From Cardiocondyla obscurior (Eukaryota > Arthropoda > Insecta > Hymenoptera > Formicidae), in the NCBI RefSeq assembly GCF_019399895.1, contig NC_091883.1, positions 476,377 through 540,376 on the forward strand: DNA of 64,000 nt, in the 5' to 3' direction. The notes under the pieces were generated by a model. That model worked only from the letters and a program-made list of their open reading frames with translations. It was not told the DNA's origin and did not search any database. Below, in pieces: positions 20,618 to 32,304 of this stretch (positions within the stretch are counted from its first letter, which is position 1; every line of letters starts with the position of its first letter). A program made the position numbers and the translations under genes.

Positions 20618-21166
20618 TTTGTTTATAAATTCTTTTTTTTTTTTTTTCTTTCTTTAATTCAATTTAAATATATTTTTATGTAAATTTATTCCAATTACTT
20701 TTGTCTGTACATCTACCTTTCCAATTAAAATATCTATTATGTTGCTCAGAATAAATTTTTCGTTTTGAAAGTTTGAAGTTTAATTACTTGATCCTTTATA
20801 TCGATTGATTTTTGTTTTAAATAAAAAATGAAGAACTTAGATCTCAGTAATTGTTGAATATCCCCTTTAGATCCATTTGTTGCGAAATCACCTCCGGTTC
20901 TTTCCCTGGGAATAAGAAGAACTTTCTTTCCCTCAAAAGAACCATAAATCGCGCTAACTCAAACCTACGGTCTCTTAAATCCATTACTAGCGCTTAATAC
21001 GCGTGACGCTGAACTGTGCTCGTCGCGCAAGGATCGGCTGTTACGTCATACTCCTAATCTTTCCCGCCTCCCTACCTGTTCTCGAGCCTCTACCTAAGCT
21101 CATGAAAAGAGAATAACCAATCTTGAAATTATTTTTCCACCCCTGACGTAACATACAGCTGATTTT

Positions 21167-21184
21167 TGGGGGCTCGTCCGGGAT
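21167..21184 (+). promoter_or_regulatory. Primer-binding site, tRNA-Pro (element B)
   Basis: TGGGGGCTCGTCCGGGAT is the exact complement of the 3' end of proline tRNA, the same primer site used by murine leukaemia virus. It lies 13 bp after the LTR end. Confidence 0.75.
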
Positions 21185-21205
21185 TTCGAGCGTGATTTTT
21201 CTCAA

Positions 21206-22782
21206 ATGGATACTAGGGCAACATCTGACAAGGCAGAAGTAGAGAAAGCTTATAAAGCAGCCGTTGAACAATCGAGTAAATCAAAACAGACACAATCTCA
21301 GATACACACTTCGACACCCACTGTGTCTAAAAATCCGCAACCTAAACAATCTACTTCTTTACAAACCATCACTGAATGCGTATCTACTCCTTTGCCTGAT
21401 ATATCCGAGGTAACGGAGGGATCCACAATTAAATTAGACGATACCCGAATACCCCTGGCGCCAAAGCGATTACAAGCGTATTATAGTAAAATCGAACCTG
21501 TAGTAGAACCTAAGAAAATGGCGAATACAAATCCGTTCGCCACATTAAAATACGCGGTAGAGGCGGTTCCCTTCTTTGATGGCAAAAACATCTCCATAAA
21601 TTATTTTGTGGAAGGATGTGAGGAGGCAAAGAATATGTTGCCTGCCGAAGCCGAAGAGCAGTTCACAAAAGTAATTAGAACGCGTATAACGGGTGAAGCT
21701 CGACGAACGATCCAGGGAGTAGAATTCGATTCCGTTGCACAGTTAACAAAATATTTAGAAAATATTTTCGGGCAAGATAAGAACGTTTATCAATTGCAAG
21801 GAGAATTAGGCAGGATTTACCAAAAGAATGAAGAAGATGTAATCACGTATGCCAACAGAGTGAGACTCTTAGGAAATAGAATAATGGACGTGCATAAAAG
21901 ATTGATAGATGATTATGAACAACAGAAATCAGAAATACTCTAGAAAAGGATGTTTGTAAGTGTTTTATCCGAGGATTAAAGGCGAAAATAGAACAAAGAG
22001 TCAAGAGAGATTTAAATGTGCATGAAACTGTCAACGACGCTTTAAACATAGAAAGAGAGCTGCGTGAGATTACCGAAATTCGACACGGAAAACCTTCTTC
22101 CACGCTTAAGACTCCGAATACGGATCGTTCTCGAGAAACTTGCCAAATATGCCTCAAAGAAGGGCACGCTGCCTCTATTTGTAAGAAACTAGTTTCTCAT
22201 TCGGGGAATTATTTTAATATTCCGAACGAAATTTTAATATGTCAAATCTGCAAAAAACGCGGGCATAGTGCCGACAAATGCCGATTATGCGAAACAAATA
22301 ATCGCCGGTTTATAAATTTAATACAAGAAAATAAATTTAACTGTCAAATATGCAATAAACCGGGACATAATGCAAGAAATTGCAGATCAAATAATAATAA
22401 CAGTAATAACGGTTCGAATAGGGCAATGTTGATTTGCCAATGGTGTGAAAAGTCGGGACACACCGCAAACACTTGCTGGAAAAAACAGCAAGAATCAAGA
22501 GCGGCCGAGCCTAGAACACGAGTAGCGTGTCAAATGTGCGAGGGGTTCGGTCATACGGCAAAGGAATGCCGTAGTAATGTGAGGCAAAATAACTCAAAAG
22601 GAGTAGAGAACTGCCGCTACTGCAAGAAGGATGGCCATGTGTTAGACAATTGCGAGCTGAGAATTGCTAACAACAAGAGGTGTGAAGCGATGAGTGCGGG
22701 AAACGCCAGTGGCCCCTCTAAGGTGGGTGTGCAGCAGGGGTCCGGACGGATCTCACACCCTGTAGTAGCACTTCGGAAATAA
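21206..22782 (+). pseudogene. gag: Gag of element B with six CCHC zinc knuckles, frameshifted
   Basis: Starts at the ATG 21 bp after the primer site. The capsid-like part contains AVEAVPFFDGKNISINYFVEGCEEA, matched by AVPSFDGENISF in the gag of C. One frame closes at 21941-21943; the frame that carries the nucleocapsid is open across this point and holds 22018-22782, so a one-base indel lies near 21915-21940. The C-terminal part has six CCHC knuckles (C-x2-C-x4-H-x4-C) between 22141 and 22660, whereas C's gag has two. The gag/pol boundary is split by hAT copy 1. Confidence 0.8.
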
Positions 22783-22836
22783 GTCAAAGAATGGAGCCTG
22801 AAATTCGGCCGGTCACCGTAAATTTAGATAGGCATA

Positions 22837-23300
22837 CAGTGATGGGAATTTTAGCTCCGAGCAACATCGATGTTGCTGGAGTGGGGAACCACGCACACAC
22901 GCCAGCGTCCTGTCGGTGAGCGCGCTTCGTTCGGCTTCGCTCGGCTTTCAGAAGAGGACAGATATATATATATGTTCCGTCTTCGTCGTACCGAGGCAGC
23001 TACGATTCGTAGGCGACGAGTCGTAGCCTTCGAGTTACGGTGACTAAGACGAGTGCTCGCATCGTGCGAGCCGCGTGAATCGCGGGCACCAAGATGCATG
23101 TTTTTTTACAGGATGTATGTTAGAATATGATGTGGTCTTCCGCACTACTCAGAAGGTGCCACTTACAGTGCGTTAGGTTTTTTAATGTGGACCTTCGCCA
23201 GTAGCCATATCATACCACATTTCTGAATTGTCCAACACGCAAAGTGTCCGACAAACTTAATATTAAATTGTTAATAAACTGTCTAACACGCAAAGTGTCC
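22837..23300 (+). repeat. hAT copy 1, 5' terminal inverted repeat
   Basis: Begins CAGTGATGGG and contains the perfect 18-bp palindrome AGCAACATCGATGTTGCT. It extends about 400 bp, ending in two copies of the subterminal motif GTCCAACACGCAAAGTGTCC. The partner is 27095-27503. Confidence 0.85.
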
Positions 23301-23409
23301 GACAGAATGCGTATACTATATGTAGGAAGGATAATTTTTTACGGGAGTAAATGAAAAAGAAGAGCGGCAATATTATTTAAATTTTTTTTTATTAATTAAA
23401 AAAAAATTG

Positions 23410-23867
23410 CTAAATTTTTTGGCCGCCCCGGCCTCGCATGCCGCCCCGGCCTCGCATGCCGCCTCGGTCTCGCATGCCGCCTTGGCCTCTCCAAAAAGTT
23501 CCTCGCGAACGTCCGCCCGCGTAACTTCTTTTTCGTTTTTCTAAAATGTATAAATAAAAAAATAAGTATATACTAAATATAAATAATAAATATGAATTTA
23601 AATATTGTTATTACTTTGCTGCTTTTGCGGCTGCTGCTCCGGCTGCGACTGCGGCTGCGGCTATTGTTGCAGTTGGTCCTGCAACTACTTATGCTGGTCT
23701 AAAAGAGCAGTTATCTGACGCACTACCTCTACGAGTTGCTCTAATGCACTATTTTCTAAAAATAAAAAAAGTATTAATTTTACAATATTTTTGAAAACTT
23801 GAAACTAGATAATAAATTACAAAAAAAATAACAATTATGTATATTACTTACGAGGATTTTCGCTCAT
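23410..23867 (-). pseudogene. Antisense second gene of hAT copy 1 (three exons), two nonsense codons
   Basis: Exon 1 is 23867-23852 (ATGAGCGAAAATCCTC then GTAAGT), exon 2 is 23755-23615 and exon 3 is 23540-23410 (ending TAG). Exon lengths 16+141+131 keep frame (288 nt). Exon 3 keeps a basic KRKRSY start and RGRGGM-type repeats. Exon 2 has two TAG codons where copy 2 has CAG, so this copy cannot make the full protein. Both donors and acceptors match copy 2. See 47426-48008 for the intact version. Confidence 0.62.
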
Positions 23868-24170
23868 CTTTACTCGCTTTCAGACGTCTACTGCTCGTTT
23901 ATAACTTTGTAAGCGATTATATACAATACATTTGTTTTGCCCTAAGCTACGAGCGCTTCGTGACCGCGAGCAGAAACGATAAATAAAAAATTATTATATA
24001 TACTGAAAGTACTTCTACAGTTAAATTAGTATATATTGACAGTTTATTTGCTCAGTTGTAATAGTTTTTGTGAGAAATAATTATTACAGAAAGCTGCAAC
24101 AGATTGTAAGTCTTTTCAATTTATTTTTTATTTCTTCGTATCTAATATTTATAATTTATAAAACATTAAA

Positions 24171-24621
24171 ATTGTGCGATTTATTGAAAAAGAAAGTTAA
24201 GCGAAGCTTTGTTGAAGCTTGGCTTTCTGATGATCGCTATAAATCTTGGATACGAAAAGTTCTTTCAGATGATAGTTTATATCATTGTATTATTTGTAAA
24301 AAGGATTTTTCGTGCAATACATGTGTATCACGACATGCGGATTCTGCGTGTCATAATGAGAAAATTAAAAAAACCGATTTTGAAACAAATAATGACGCAA
24401 ACGAGAAAAATATTAGTTACGGGGCACGGCAAACATTCCGACAACAATGGTTAGATATTGAAATATTTAAACCATGGTTGCGCGAAGTATCACATAATAA
24501 AAAATTATGTTTTTGTACATTTTGTGAAATATATATGGCGGCTAAATTATCGAATATTTATCGTCATGCAGAATCCGAAGTACATATTATTAACAATGAA
24601 AATAGAAAAAAACAGATATAA
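24171..24621 (+). pseudogene. hAT transposase ORF1 (two BED-like zinc fingers), copy 1; start codon lost
   Basis: Carries two C-x2-C...H-x5-H fingers (CIIC with HADSACH, and CTFC with HAESEVH), each preceded by a conserved W. Such fingers bind the ends of hAT elements. Copy 2 starts with ATG at 48322. Here an extra T makes ATTG, so no in-frame ATG precedes the fingers unless an upstream exon is spliced on (GTAAGT at about 24105 is a candidate donor). ORF1 ends at 24619-24621 just past an A-run; ORF2 overlaps it in the -1 frame. Confidence 0.75.
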
Positions 24622-26465
24622 ATGATATGTGTGACAAAAATATGAACGTGGAATCACTTGTGCCGTTTGATGATGAAAAGAAGGCAGCAGAAATTCGATA
24701 TGCTACATTTATTGCTGAAAAAAATATTTTATTCGAAACGGCACAAGATATTCTAACATTGTTTAAAGAAATAGGAAAAGATTTTAAAATAATAAAAGGC
24801 ATGACAATGAATCGAAAAAAATGTATAGGAATTATTTCCAACGTTTTATGTCCGATAGAAACAAATCGTGTAGTTGACATATTACAAAATAATAAATTTT
24901 CAATTTTTGTAGATGAAACATCAGACATTTCGAATCAGAAATGGATGACGTTTCTTGTGCGGTATGTTGATCCTGAAACGTTAGATAGTCGTTCGCAATT
25001 AGTAAAATTAATAAATATTGACGCAAAAAATAGTAGCGCGGAAAAATTATTTGATGCATTTTTAAATGAAATGTGGAAATTGCAAATTCCATTTCAAAAT
25101 ATAATTGCTATGTCATGCGACAATGCACATGTTATGGTGGGCAAATATTCATCTTTTAAAACAAAACTTCAAAAGTTTTGTCATAAATTATTAACATTTT
25201 CATGCCCGTGCCATTCCGCAGCTTTAATTGCACATAATGCATGTAGTAAAATTCCAGAACATTGCGAAGAATTTGTTAAAAAAGTAGCAACTTTTATCAA
25301 CAGTAGTCCGAAACGTTCGGCTATTTTTGAAGAATTTGCTATAAGTTTTCAGGAAACAAACCGCAAAATTTTAAAGTTGTCAAATACACGATGGCTTTCT
25401 CGGTATTCAAGTATTCAACGACTTCTTGAGTACTGGAATACTCTATTTCTGTTTTTAACTGAAATAGTAGTAAATAGAAAAACAAAATCTGGAAAATATA
25501 TACTTTCTATAATGCAAAAACCTGATACAAAAGCTTACCTATTATTTTTAAAACATATTTTGTATCATTCTAATTCTTTCAATCTCTTTTTCCAAAGCCT
25601 AGAAACAAAAATCCAAGTATTAAACAGAAAATCTTTAGAATTTTTATGTGGCATTTGTAGAAATTTCTTAAAACCTGAGCTATTAAGCAGTTTAAAAGAA
25701 ATTGATATGCCAGAGTTTGATAAAACAGAAAATCAAATTTCAATAAATGAAATATATTTAGGAGAAGAATGTCGAATATATCTAAATAATTTAATTACGG
25801 AAGGACATGCAGACGTTGTTGCAAATACTCGACGAGATTGTTTGCAATTTTACGTAACAGCTGCACAAGACATTTGCAAAAGGCTGCCAATACGTGATGC
25901 CTTTTTATCAAAATTAAAAGTTTTTGAATTTAATACGGCTTTACGCGATAGTAATAGAGAAAGTTCATTTCGTGATGTCTCTTATATGGTGAGCACCTTT
26001 GGAGGCTTTGATGAAAAAGATTTGATGAAAGAGTGGTTTGCATTATACAAAGATTTTTCAGAATCAGATAAAGATTTGTTAGCAATATTAGAGTTTGATG
26101 AATTGTGGAAAATAATTTTAAAAAGTCATCGATATCCTAATTTGAAGTCTGTCATGAATGCTGTTAGATCATTGCCAAATTCAAATGCCGATTCCGAAAG
26201 AATTTTTTCTATTTTACCAGATATAAAAACTAAAAAACGAAACAAACTTACACCTGCAAACGTAAATGCTTTATGCGTGTTTAAGTCAGCATTAAAAGCG
26301 AGAAAGGAAACCGCTTTAAATATTAACATCAATGAAGAGCATTTATCTTTAATGTCAATAGACAAATTATATTCTACATGTCATAAAAAACAAGAAAGTC
26401 ATCTAACATTATATACTGCAGATGATTGTGACATGGCTGGTCCTTCCTCGTCTACAATGCTATAA
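24606..26465 (+). CDS. hAT transposase ORF2 (catalytic and dimerisation domains), copy 1
   Basis: Open from 24606, first ATG 24627, 612 residues from that ATG. It begins AEIRYATFIAEKN, the usual start of the hAT core after the zinc fingers. Catalytic region: VDETSD (first Asp), CDNAHVM (second Asp). The C-terminal dimerisation domain carries NADSERIFS near residue 525. The frame is uninterrupted. In related transposases the fingers and this core are one protein; here and in copy 2 they are in frames 0 and -1, joined by an A AAA AAA run (24606-24612). Confidence 0.88.
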   Translation, partial: KKTDINDMCDKNMNVESLVPFDDEKKAAEIRYATFIAEKNILFETAQDILTLFKEIGKDFKIIKGMTMNRKKCIGIISNVLCPIETNRVVDILQNNKFSIFVDETSDISNQKWMTFLVRYVDPETLDSRSQLVKLINIDAKNSSAEKLFDAFLNEMWKLQIPFQNIIAMSCDNAHVMVGKYSSFKTKLQKFCHKLLTFSCPCHSAALIAHNACSKIPEHCEEFVKKVATFINSSPKRSAIFEEFAISFQETNRKILKLSNTRWLSRYSSIQRLLEYWNTLFLFLTEIVVNRKTKSGKYILSIMQKPDTKAYLLFLKHILYHSNSFNLFFQSLETKIQVLNRKSLEFLCGICRNFLKPELLSSLKEIDMPEFDKTENQISINEIYLGEECRIYLNNLITEGHADVVANTRRDCLQFYVTAAQDICKRLPIRDAFLSKLKVFEFNTALRDSNRESSFRDVSYMVSTFGGFDEKDLMKEWFALYKDFSESDKDLLAILEFDELWKIILKSHRYPNLKSVMNAVRSLPNSNADSERIFSILPDIKTKKRNKLTPANVNALCVFKSALKARKETALNININEEHLSLMSIDKLYSTCHKKQESHLTLYTADDCDMAGPSSSTML

Positions 26466-26514
26466 ATAATTTATTTATGAAAAAAAGAAGTTTAATAATT
26501 ATCAATTCAATATT

Positions 26515-27125
26515 AAGTTTGTCGGACACTTTGCGTGTTGGGCAGTTTATTTATTATTAATTTAAAATTAAATTTGTCGGACACTTTGCGTGTTGGACAG
26601 TTTATTTATTATCAATTTAAAATTAAATTTGTCGGACACTTTGCGTGTTGGACAGTTTTTTTTTTTATCAATTCAATATTAAGTTTGTCGGACACTTTGT
26701 GTGTTGGACAGTTTATTTATTATCAATTTAAAATTAAATTTGTCGGACACTTTGCGTGTTGGACAGTTTATTTATTAACAATTTAATATTAAGTTTGTCG
26801 GACACTTTGCGTGTTGGACAGTTTATTTATTAACAATTTAATATTAAGTTTGTCGGATACTTTGCGTGTCGGACAGTTTATTTATTATCAATTTAAAATT
26901 AAATTTGTCGGACACTTTGCGTGTTGAACAGTTTATTTATTATCAATTTAAAATTAAATTTGTCGGATACTTTGCGTATTGGACAGTTTTGTCGGACACT
27001 TTGCGTGTTGGACAGTTTTTTTTTATCAATTTAATATTAAGTTTGTCGGACACTTTGCGTGTTGGACAGTTTATTTATTAACAATTTAATATTAAGTTTG
27101 TCGGACACTTTGCGTGTTGGACAAT
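26515..27125 (+). repeat. Subterminal tandem array, hAT copy 1 (about 12 units of ~55 bp)
   Basis: Each unit contains GTCGGACACTTTGCGTGTTGG, which folds on itself (TGTCC...GGACA and ACAC...GTGT arms), then an AT-rich spacer. The 5' end has two copies in inverse orientation. Copy 2 has only six (50650-50970). Likely transposase-binding subterminal repeats. Confidence 0.85.
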
Positions 27126-27503
27126 TCAGAAATGTGGTATGATATGGCTACTGGCGAAGGTCCACATTAAAAAACCTAACGCACTGTATGTGGCACCTCC
27201 TGGGTAGTGCGGAAGACCACATCATATTCTAACATACAGCCTGTAAAAAACCATGCATCTTGGTGCCCGCGATTCACGCGGCTCGCACGATGCGAGCACT
27301 CGTCTTAGTCACCGTAACTCGAAAGCTACGACTCGTCGCCTACGAATCGTAGCTGCCTCGGTGAGACGAAGACGGAACATATATATATCTGTCCTCTTCT
27401 GAAAGCCGAGCGAAGCGCGCTCACCGACAGGATGCCGGCGTGTGTGCGTGATCCCCCACTCCAGCAACATCGATGTTGCTCGGAGCTAAAATTCCCATCA
27501 CTG
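27095..27503 (-). repeat. hAT copy 1, 3' terminal inverted repeat
   Basis: Reverse complement of 22837-23300, ending CCCATCACTG, with the same internal 18-bp palindrome. Confidence 0.85.
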
Positions 27504-27511
27504 TAGGCATA

Positions 27512-30500
27512 GCCATGTACCCACGATACAAGTGAAATTAAATAACCAAAATCAAAACGCGACTTTTATGTTAGATACAGGTTCAGGCCCGAATATAATT
27601 AAAGAAAATTTAATTTCAGATAAATTAAAAATTGATTACGGAAATATTTTGAGATTGAACGGAATAAATGATTATCCGGTGTATACTCTCGGAAGAGTAA
27701 TAATGCCGTTATTTTAAAAACAAGTAATTTTTCACATTGTATCAAAAGATTTTCCTATTTCTCAAGCCGGAATATTAGGTAACGATTTTTTCAAACAAAC
27801 AAATTCGCGAATAGACTATGCTGAAGGACATTTAAAAATATCGGGAGAAAGAATTTCATTTTCTACCCCCGAAACAATTACCGTACCACCGCAGGCCGAA
27901 TCTCTATTCTTTGTACGCATTTCTAATCCGGAGATAGAAGTCGGATATGTACCGCGAATGAAAGTCATCCACGGCATTTATCTGGGAGATACCGTCGCTA
28001 CAAATAAAGACGGAAAAGCTTACCTGAATATAATTAGTACACTGAACGAACCTATCGAAGTTCAGGTACCGACAATACAGCTGCAACCGTTAAGCGAGAT
28101 GCAGTTAGAAAACATCGATGGGGACGATGAAGAATGGCAGACCGTTGCAAAGTCACGAGACTCCGAGGTTAAGGAAACCCATGACGAAGTAAATCATGAC
28201 AGCAACAGACACTGTCATCAGAACCTCTTCGATGGAAAACTTCTTAAAGACCAAATCCAGAGAAAAACTAAAGAGAGAGAAAGGAATAAAATAAAAACTA
28301 CACAGGAGAAGGATGCAAAGACATCGCCTGGTAGAAAATCAAATATAATTAATAATGGGGGAAATTTCCAAACCCCGTCCAAAGATAAAGAATGTATAAA
28401 TTTAATTACCCAGGAGAAGGATGCCAAGACATCGCCGGGAAATAAAACAAATAATGAGGTAAATTTCCAAGCCTCACAAAAAGAATCGAAATTTTCCAAA
28501 GATTCTACTCCTGTCAATCACGAAGAGGGAAATTTCCAAACCTCACTACGTGACCAGACCTCCGAACTTAAAAAAGATCCTTTGAAAACAATTAAAGAAT
28601 TAAAATTTCCGCGAGTCAGAGAACCCGGAAATAATGAAATAATTCCCTCTCACATTACCTTCGAAGAATTAACGGAGAAGTTACATTTATACGATAAATG
28701 TAAAATTAATAATAATAAAAATAAAATTATAATTAACAAACCGTCTTCAAGAATCTCAACCTCCATGGAAAAACAATCACAACAAATAATAGAAGAATCT
28801 ACGACTTATCGTCCAGACCAAGGAAGAAGAAAAGATAGAATAAGCGCGCAATGCTTAGCAATAATCAATGAGCGGGAAAATAAGCGCTTTTCTGAAATAA
28901 TGGAATTACTGCGTTTAGAGCATGTAAGCGTTAACGAAAAGGAAAATGTAACGGATCTCATTAGAAGGAGCCAGGACAGATTTCACATACCCGGAGAAAA
29001 ACTGACCTTCACTCAGGTACTGCAGCATCAGATACCCACAACAGATGACCAACCGATTAACACCCGGCAGTATCGGTTCCCACAAAAACATAAAGAGGAA
29101 ATAAATAAACAAGTGGACGAACTGTTGAAAGGAGGGATAGTAAAACCTTCACAGTCGCCGTATAATACACCCATATGGATCGTGCCAAAGAAGGACGATT
29201 CACAAGGAAATAAACGATGGAGAATGGTGTTGGATTTCAGAAGCCTCAATGAAAAAACAATTGGAGACGCTTATCCATTACCTAACATCGTTGATATATT
29301 GGATCAATTAGGCGGTGCTAAATATTTCTCCGTCTGTGATCTAGCTTCCGGATTTCATCAGATAAAAATGGATCCGAAGGATAGCCATAAAACGGCTTTC
29401 ACAACTCCGTTCGGGCACTATGAATTTGAAAGAATACCCTTCGGATTAAAAAACGCGCCTGCAACTTTCCAAAGATTAATGGATCTCGTATTAACAGGAT
29501 TGCAGGGGCGCGAATTATTTGTGTATATGGATGACATAGTCATATATGCAAAAACATTAGAAGAACATGAAAGGAAATTCAATTTATTAATACAGCGGTT
29601 ACGGGAAGCGAACCTGAAATTACAGCCAGATAAGTGTAAATTTTTGAAATCAAAAGTAACTTATCTCGGCCATGTAATTAGCAAAGACGGCGTAACTCCG
29701 GATCCGAAAAAGCTGGAGGCTGTCAAGTCATTTCCACGACCAAAAACGCCTAAAAATATTAAACAATTTTTAGGTTTGGCTGGATACTACCGGAAGTTCA
29801 TACCAAGCTTCTCAAAATTAGCTAAATCATTAACCGCATTATTAAAAAATGACGCAGCATTCGAATGGACTCCAAGTCAGGAGGAAGCATTCGAATCACT
29901 AAAACAAAAATTATGTGAAGAGCCTGTATTGCAATACCCAGATTTCTCACAACCATTTATACTAACTACGGACGCCTCAGGATTTACAGTAGGAGGAATT
30001 TTATCCCAAGGAAAAATTAACAAAGCTCAACCGGTGGCATATGCATTTCGCACACTAACAGACAACGAAGTAAAGTATGATACATATGAAAAAGAAGCAT
30101 TAGCTATCGTATACTGCGTTAAGCATTTTCGGCCATACTTATACGGCCGGAAATTTACCTTAGTTACGGATCACAAACCGTTGCTCTGGTTTAAGCATGC
30201 TCAAGATGCTAATATGCGCATACTTCGGTGGCGATTAAAATTAGCAGAGTATGACTACGACGTAGTATATAAAGCCGAGAAAACTAATGTAAATGCGGAT
30301 GCATTGTCTAGAAATCCAGTAGAAGAAATACCGTGTAACATAATTAATCCTGCAAAGAAATTAAACCCGAACAATCCTAAGGACGCCGAACTAATTGCAC
30401 AATTGCTGGAGGAGTCAGATAATGACAGCGAAGAGGACGATGACTATAAATTATATCTGTCTGATGAAGAAGAAATAGACAATGTATCAGTTAAAAATGA

Positions 30501-32250
30501 CTCAGTACCTTTTACAGATCAAGAATTAAATGAGCCATCACAGGAAATTGTGGAACAGGCATTAATTCATGATCCACCGACGGAACGTAGAATCCAGACA
30601 CGAAGCCAAACAGCAAAAAAAGAAAGAATGGAACAATTAAAAGAAAATACAATTAAAAAGGAAAACGAACAAATAGAAGAACTTGAAATTCAAAAGAAGG
30701 ACCTCGACGAAGAAAAAGAGAGTGACGATGGAAGCGATAGCGAAAGTGAAACAGATGAAAATAAAAATTTACCTGTTATTACCGATATACAAGATATACA
30801 TAATAATATAATCGAAACACGCGATTTATTATTTTTACGAAAGGACAATATCACATACTTTACAGACACCGAAGGAAATCCATTAGATTCCGGTTCACAA
30901 AAGTTATTTGAAAGAAACGAACTTCCACAAATTAAAACACTTACTTTAGGAGAAGCGCAACCGATAAAATACAAAAAATATTATCATGTAATCTTACCAA
31001 TCAGCGAAGGGGTCCGGGAAAGACCAACTTTAACTTTACAACACATAACCACAGCAATAAAAAATTTACGAACAATCACCGACGAACTAAACTTACAAAC
31101 GATTAGTATTGCAAAAACCGACTTAATAAACAATGTACCTTGGCATGAAATTAAAAACCTACTACATATAATCTTTCTAAACTTACCGATAAAATTAATA
31201 ATTTGTAATGAGTCAATAAAATATCCTCCCAGAGATCTCCAATCGTCAATAATCGGAGAAATGCATTGTTCACCAACGGGAGGACATCGTGGTGTGAATA
31301 AAACATATAACAGGATTAAACATAAATATTATTGGGAAAATTTAAAACAGGAAGTACAATTATATATCCAACAATGCTTACAGTGTCAGCTAAAAAAATT
31401 AGTTAGGGTAAAAACAAAGCAACCTATGTTAATAACTGACACACCGGAAACGTCCTTCGATAAAATTGCCATGAATATTGTGGGACCTCTGCCGAAAACT
31501 GACAGAGGAAACGAATATATCTTGACCATGCAGAATCAGTTAACAAAATTCTGCATGGGTATACCGTTACAAAACCAAACATCTGAAACAATAGCTGAAG
31601 TATTCGTAGACAGATTTATCTGCGTATTGGAGGCTCCAAAAGCAATCTTAACCGATCAAGGAAGGAATTTTATAAGCGAATTAATCAAAAAAGTTGCAAA
31701 AATATTTAGGATTCGAAAATTCAGAACTACGGCATTCCACTCGCAATCAAACGGATCTTTAGAAAGGTCTCACCATGCTTTTGGCGAATATTTAAAACAG
31801 TACGCCAACGAACAAAAAGAATGGGATAAGTGGGTTGGACTTGCCATGTTTAATTACAATACATGTGTACACGAAGCAACAAAACATACACCGTATGAGC
31901 TGGTATTCGGAAAAATAGCTAGGGTACCGACGGACGAATCTCTAAGTCCGGAAGAAAAGCTAGCAAGTTACGACGATTATTTAATAGGGCTCGCCACACA
32001 ATTACATAGTCTACAGACAAACGCTTTCAAAAATGTAACCGAAGCAAAAGAAAAATCTAAAAAACATTATGACAAAAAAATTAACCCGAAAATCTTCAAG
32101 CCTGGAGATTATGTATTCTTACTGAAAGGACCGAAACCAGGAAAATTCGGTAATCAATACACTGGACCACACGAAGTTTTAGAAATTTTAAACAGGAACA
32201 ATGTGAGGATAAGAATTAAGAAAAAACACAAAGGTTGTACACCCGAATAG
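27512..32250 (+). pseudogene. pol: Gypsy pol polyprotein, element B
   Basis: Resumes directly after hAT copy 1. Protease active site LDTGSGPNII is near 27570. A TAA at 27715-27717 breaks the frame; otherwise it is open to 32250. A K/E/T-rich insert (about 28110-28850) separates protease from RT. RT active site YMDD is near 29525, RNase H 29965-30310, then an acidic linker and the macro-like segment. Integrase has an HHCC finger near 31264-31385 and its C-terminal domain in frame (32040-32250). The first catalytic Asp is replaced by Asn (AAT at 31474-31476, MNIVGP against MDIVGP in A and C), so integrase should be inactive. Confidence 0.9.
30810..31213 (+). other. Macro-domain-like segment in pol, element B
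   Basis: Counterpart of 2692-3078. RDLLF, LDSGSQKLFERN, YYHVILPIS, a long helix with ITTAIKNLRTI, then SIAKTDLINNVPW and IKLIICN. Its conservation against a diverged relative, in contrast to the unalignable linkers around it, argues for a folded domain. Confidence 0.42.
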
Positions 32251-32304
32251 GCTACGTGTATCATATATTAAAACGAATGAATAAAAATAAAATTATATTT
32301 TCAG

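Larger units (their letters stand above)
18473..21153 (+). repeat. 5' LTR of element B (2681 bp)
   Basis: Starts TGTTACGTC and ends GACGTAACA, an inverted 9-bp terminus, followed 13 bp later by the primer site. It is unusually long because it includes a spliced ORF. It has a TATA box, a splice donor and acceptor, and a T-run at about 20632-20648. The part after the ORF (20618-21153) shows no other gene. Confidence 0.85.
22837..27503 (+). mobile_element. hAT DNA transposon, copy 1 (4667 bp)
   Basis: Ends CAGTGATGGG...CCCATCACTG. An 8-bp target duplication TAGGCATA flanks it (22829-22836 and 27504-27511), the hAT hallmark. The long terminal inverted repeats are about 400 bp. Inside are a two-ORF transposase on the plus strand and a second, three-exon gene on the minus strand, divergently arranged around about 23870-24170. 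Insertion split the gag/pol boundary of element B. Confidence 0.95.

Noticed and set aside
26535..27081. Plus-strand ORFs with repeated FIINLKLNLSDTLRVGQ-like peptides
   Set aside because: They are translations of the ~55-bp subterminal tandem repeat of hAT copy 1 and lack start context or homology.
26515..27125. Regular repeats that look like a CRISPR array
   Set aside because: The sequence is eukaryotic, the spacers are the same AT-rich sequence each time, and the units lie at a hAT end.
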